The notes below the pieces were generated by a model. It did not search any database. It was not told the DNA's origin and was given only the letters and a program-made list of their open reading frames with translations. Of a stretch of 64,000 bases of DNA, positions 62,781 to 64,000 are shown piece after piece. The DNA is from Luteimonas sp. 9C. GTDB lineage: Bacteria; Pseudomonadota; Gammaproteobacteria; Xanthomonadales; Xanthomonadaceae. Location of the stretch: assembly GCF_902506295.1 (NCBI RefSeq), contig NZ_LR733312.1:1-64000 (forward strand). The letters are read 5' to 3'. The stretch's first letter is position 1. Each line of letters opens with the position of its first letter. Both the position numbers and the translations under genes were made by a program.

Positions 62781-64000
62781 GTGTCAATGAATCCGTACGC
62801 CGCCGAGGAACAGAAAACCATCCTCGGCCATCCGCGCGGCCTGTTCGTGCTGTTCTTCGCCGAAATGTGGGAGCGGTTCTCCTACTACGGCATGCGCGCG
62901 CTGCTGATCTTCTATCTCGTGCAGCACTGGATGTTCTCGGATTCCGAGGCCTCGGTGATCTACGGCGCCTACACCGCGCTGGTGTACATCGCACCGGTGA
63001 TCGGCGGCTACCTGGCCGACCATTACCTGGGGCAACGCAAGGCCGTCGTGTTCGGCGCGGTACTGCTGACCTTCGGGCACTTCCTGATGGCGTTCGAAGG
63101 TGACGGCGGCCAGACCGCGGCCGAGATCAACATCTTCTGGTTGGCGCTCTCCTTCATCATCGTCGGCTCGGGATTCCTCAAGGCCAACATCTCGGTGATG
63201 GTCGGCCAGCTGTATCCGCGCACCGATATCCGCCGCGATCCGGCGTACACGATCTTCTACATCGGCATCAATCTGGGTGCGGCGCTCGGCGCGATCATCG
63301 CCGGCTGGCTCGGTCAGACCTATGGCTGGGCTTACGGCTTCGGCGCCGCGGGCATCGGCATGCTGCTGGGCCTGGTGGTGTTCGTGCTTGGCAAGCCGCT
63401 GCTGATGGGTCGCGGCGAATCGAAGGATCCCGCGCGGCTCGCCCGCCCGGTCTTCGGCATCAAATTCGAGTGGCTGCTGTATCTGGTCAGCTTCGTCGCC
63501 GTCGGCGTCGTCTGGCTGCTGATCCAGTACCAGGCGCTGGTCGGCTTCCTGCTGATGGGCACCGGCGCGGCGCTTGTGGTCTACGTGTTGTACCAGTCGG
63601 TGTTCAAGCTCGAGCGCGAGGAGCGGCACCGCATCTATGCCGCGCTGTACCTGATCTTCGGATCGATCCTGTTCTGGTCGCTGTTCGAGCAGGCGGGTTC
63701 GTCTTTGAATCTGTTCACCGACCGCTCGGTCGACCGCAACATCTTCGGCTTCGAAGTCCAGGCCTCGGTGTTCCAGTCGATCAACTCGATCTACATCGTG
63801 ACCCTGGGCCCGCTGTTCGCGATCCTGTGGATGTGGCTCGCCAAGCGCGGCTGGGAGCCGTCGACGCCGACCAAGTTCGGCCTCGGCGTGGTGCAGGTCG
63901 GCCTCGGCTTTCTGGTGCTGGTGGCCGGCACCGCCGCCGCCGGCCCGGGCGCGCTGACGCCGGTGCTCTTCATCTTCCTGATCTACCTGCTGCATACAAC
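62781..64000 (+). CDS. POT/PTR2 family oligopeptide:proton symporter, truncated by window end
   Basis: The coding frame runs off the window without a stop (406 codons present). It has the POT signature FAEMWERFSYYGMRALLIF, GGYLADHYLGQRKAVVFGA, GSGFLKANISVMVGQLYPRTD, and IFYIGINLGAALG (the PTR2_2 motif). POT carriers import di- and tripeptides with protons. GTG 62781 lies 9 bases after AGGAG, while ATG 62787 is also in frame. Confidence 0.93.
   Translation, partial: MSMNPYAAEEQKTILGHPRGLFVLFFAEMWERFSYYGMRALLIFYLVQHWMFSDSEASVIYGAYTALVYIAPVIGGYLADHYLGQRKAVVFGAVLLTFGHFLMAFEGDGGQTAAEINIFWLALSFIIVGSGFLKANISVMVGQLYPRTDIRRDPAYTIFYIGINLGAALGAIIAGWLGQTYGWAYGFGAAGIGMLLGLVVFVLGKPLLMGRGESKDPARLARPVFGIKFEWLLYLVSFVAVGVVWLLIQYQALVGFLLMGTGAALVVYVLYQSVFKLEREERHRIYAALYLIFGSILFWSLFEQAGSSLNLFTDRSVDRNIFGFEVQASVFQSINSIYIVTLGPLFAILWMWLAKRGWEPSTPTKFGLGVVQVGLGFLVLVAGTAAAGPGALTPVLFIFLIYLLHT

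Overview
The window looks like ordinary core chromosome of a GC-rich gammaproteobacterium of the Xanthomonadaceae/Lysobacteraceae (Xanthomonas, Lysobacter, Luteimonas relatives). The evidence is the 3' end of a 5S rRNA of xanthomonad type, the est-algZ-algR-hemC order, the prmA / zinc-ribbon / fis / purH cluster, a glucan pair of opgD type plus opgH, phoP-phoQ, arginase, a kynA tryptophan dioxygenase and a long TrpRS. Codon third positions are strongly G/C, which opens very long meaningless frames opposite real genes. I see no insertion sequence, prophage, integrase or CRISPR array.

Layout. 1-485: end of an rRNA operon, its terminator and a CAT-anticodon tRNA (probably Ile2). 0.7-4.1 kb: osmoregulated periplasmic glucan genes opgD-opgH. 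4.2-7.6 kb: carboxylesterase, AlgZ/AlgR-type two-component system, hemC. 7.7-12.7 kb: DUF481 remnant, DmsC-like membrane protein, SLC13-type permease, FAD/NAD(P)-binding protein. 12.7-15.8 kb: TonB-like membrane protein, WYL regulator, patatin-like esterase, small membrane protein. 15.9-20.3 kb: two S9A oligopeptidases. 20.4-22.1 kb: tRNA-Met, rppH and the iron pair bfd and bfr, each preceded by a Fur-box-like sequence. 22.2-26.5 kb: signalling operon of a response regulator with degenerate GGDEF and EAL domains plus a hybrid histidine kinase. 26.6-30.2 kb: DUF4126, DUF6776-like, erpA, nudC, DUF2752 and CD225/dispanin genes. 30.3-38.4 kb: MFS-acyltransferase fusion, thioesterase, purD, alanine/sodium symporter, lipoprotein, purH. 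38.6-41 kb: fis, zinc-ribbon protein, prmA. 41.2-44.3 kb: hypothetical genes and dusA. 44.4-48.1 kb: PepSY-like protein, phoP, phoQ, mtfA. 48.2-50.8 kb: birA, coaX, SPOR protein, tRNA-Thr. 50.9-53.5 kb: arginase, entericidin, CsbD and a secreted protein. 53.7-57.2 kb: trpS, small membrane protein, metallo-beta-lactamase-fold hydrolase, kynA. 57.4-64 kb: large modular secreted nuclease, AbgT transporter, and a POT peptide transporter that runs off the window.

How the genes work together. Several units are functional teams: OpgD/OpgH build and shape envelope glucans; AlgZ/AlgR, PhoP/PhoQ and the c-di-GMP-type operon are three separate envelope and surface signalling modules; bfd and bfr handle stored iron; purD and purH belong to one pathway; birA and coaX both serve cofactor metabolism. 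A cross-cutting feature is that at least five genes (hemC, the WYL regulator, the DUF6776-like gene, nudC, birA) have a -10-like hexamer 6-7 nt before the start codon and no Shine-Dalgarno sequence, as expected for leaderless mRNAs.

No obviously undescribed system stands out. The best leads are the dead GGDEF-EAL operon, the overlapping CD225/DUF2752 pair, and the in-frame mini-ORF between phoP and phoQ. Motif and domain calls were made by eye, and gene starts are reasoned from start codons, ribosome binding sites and overlaps.
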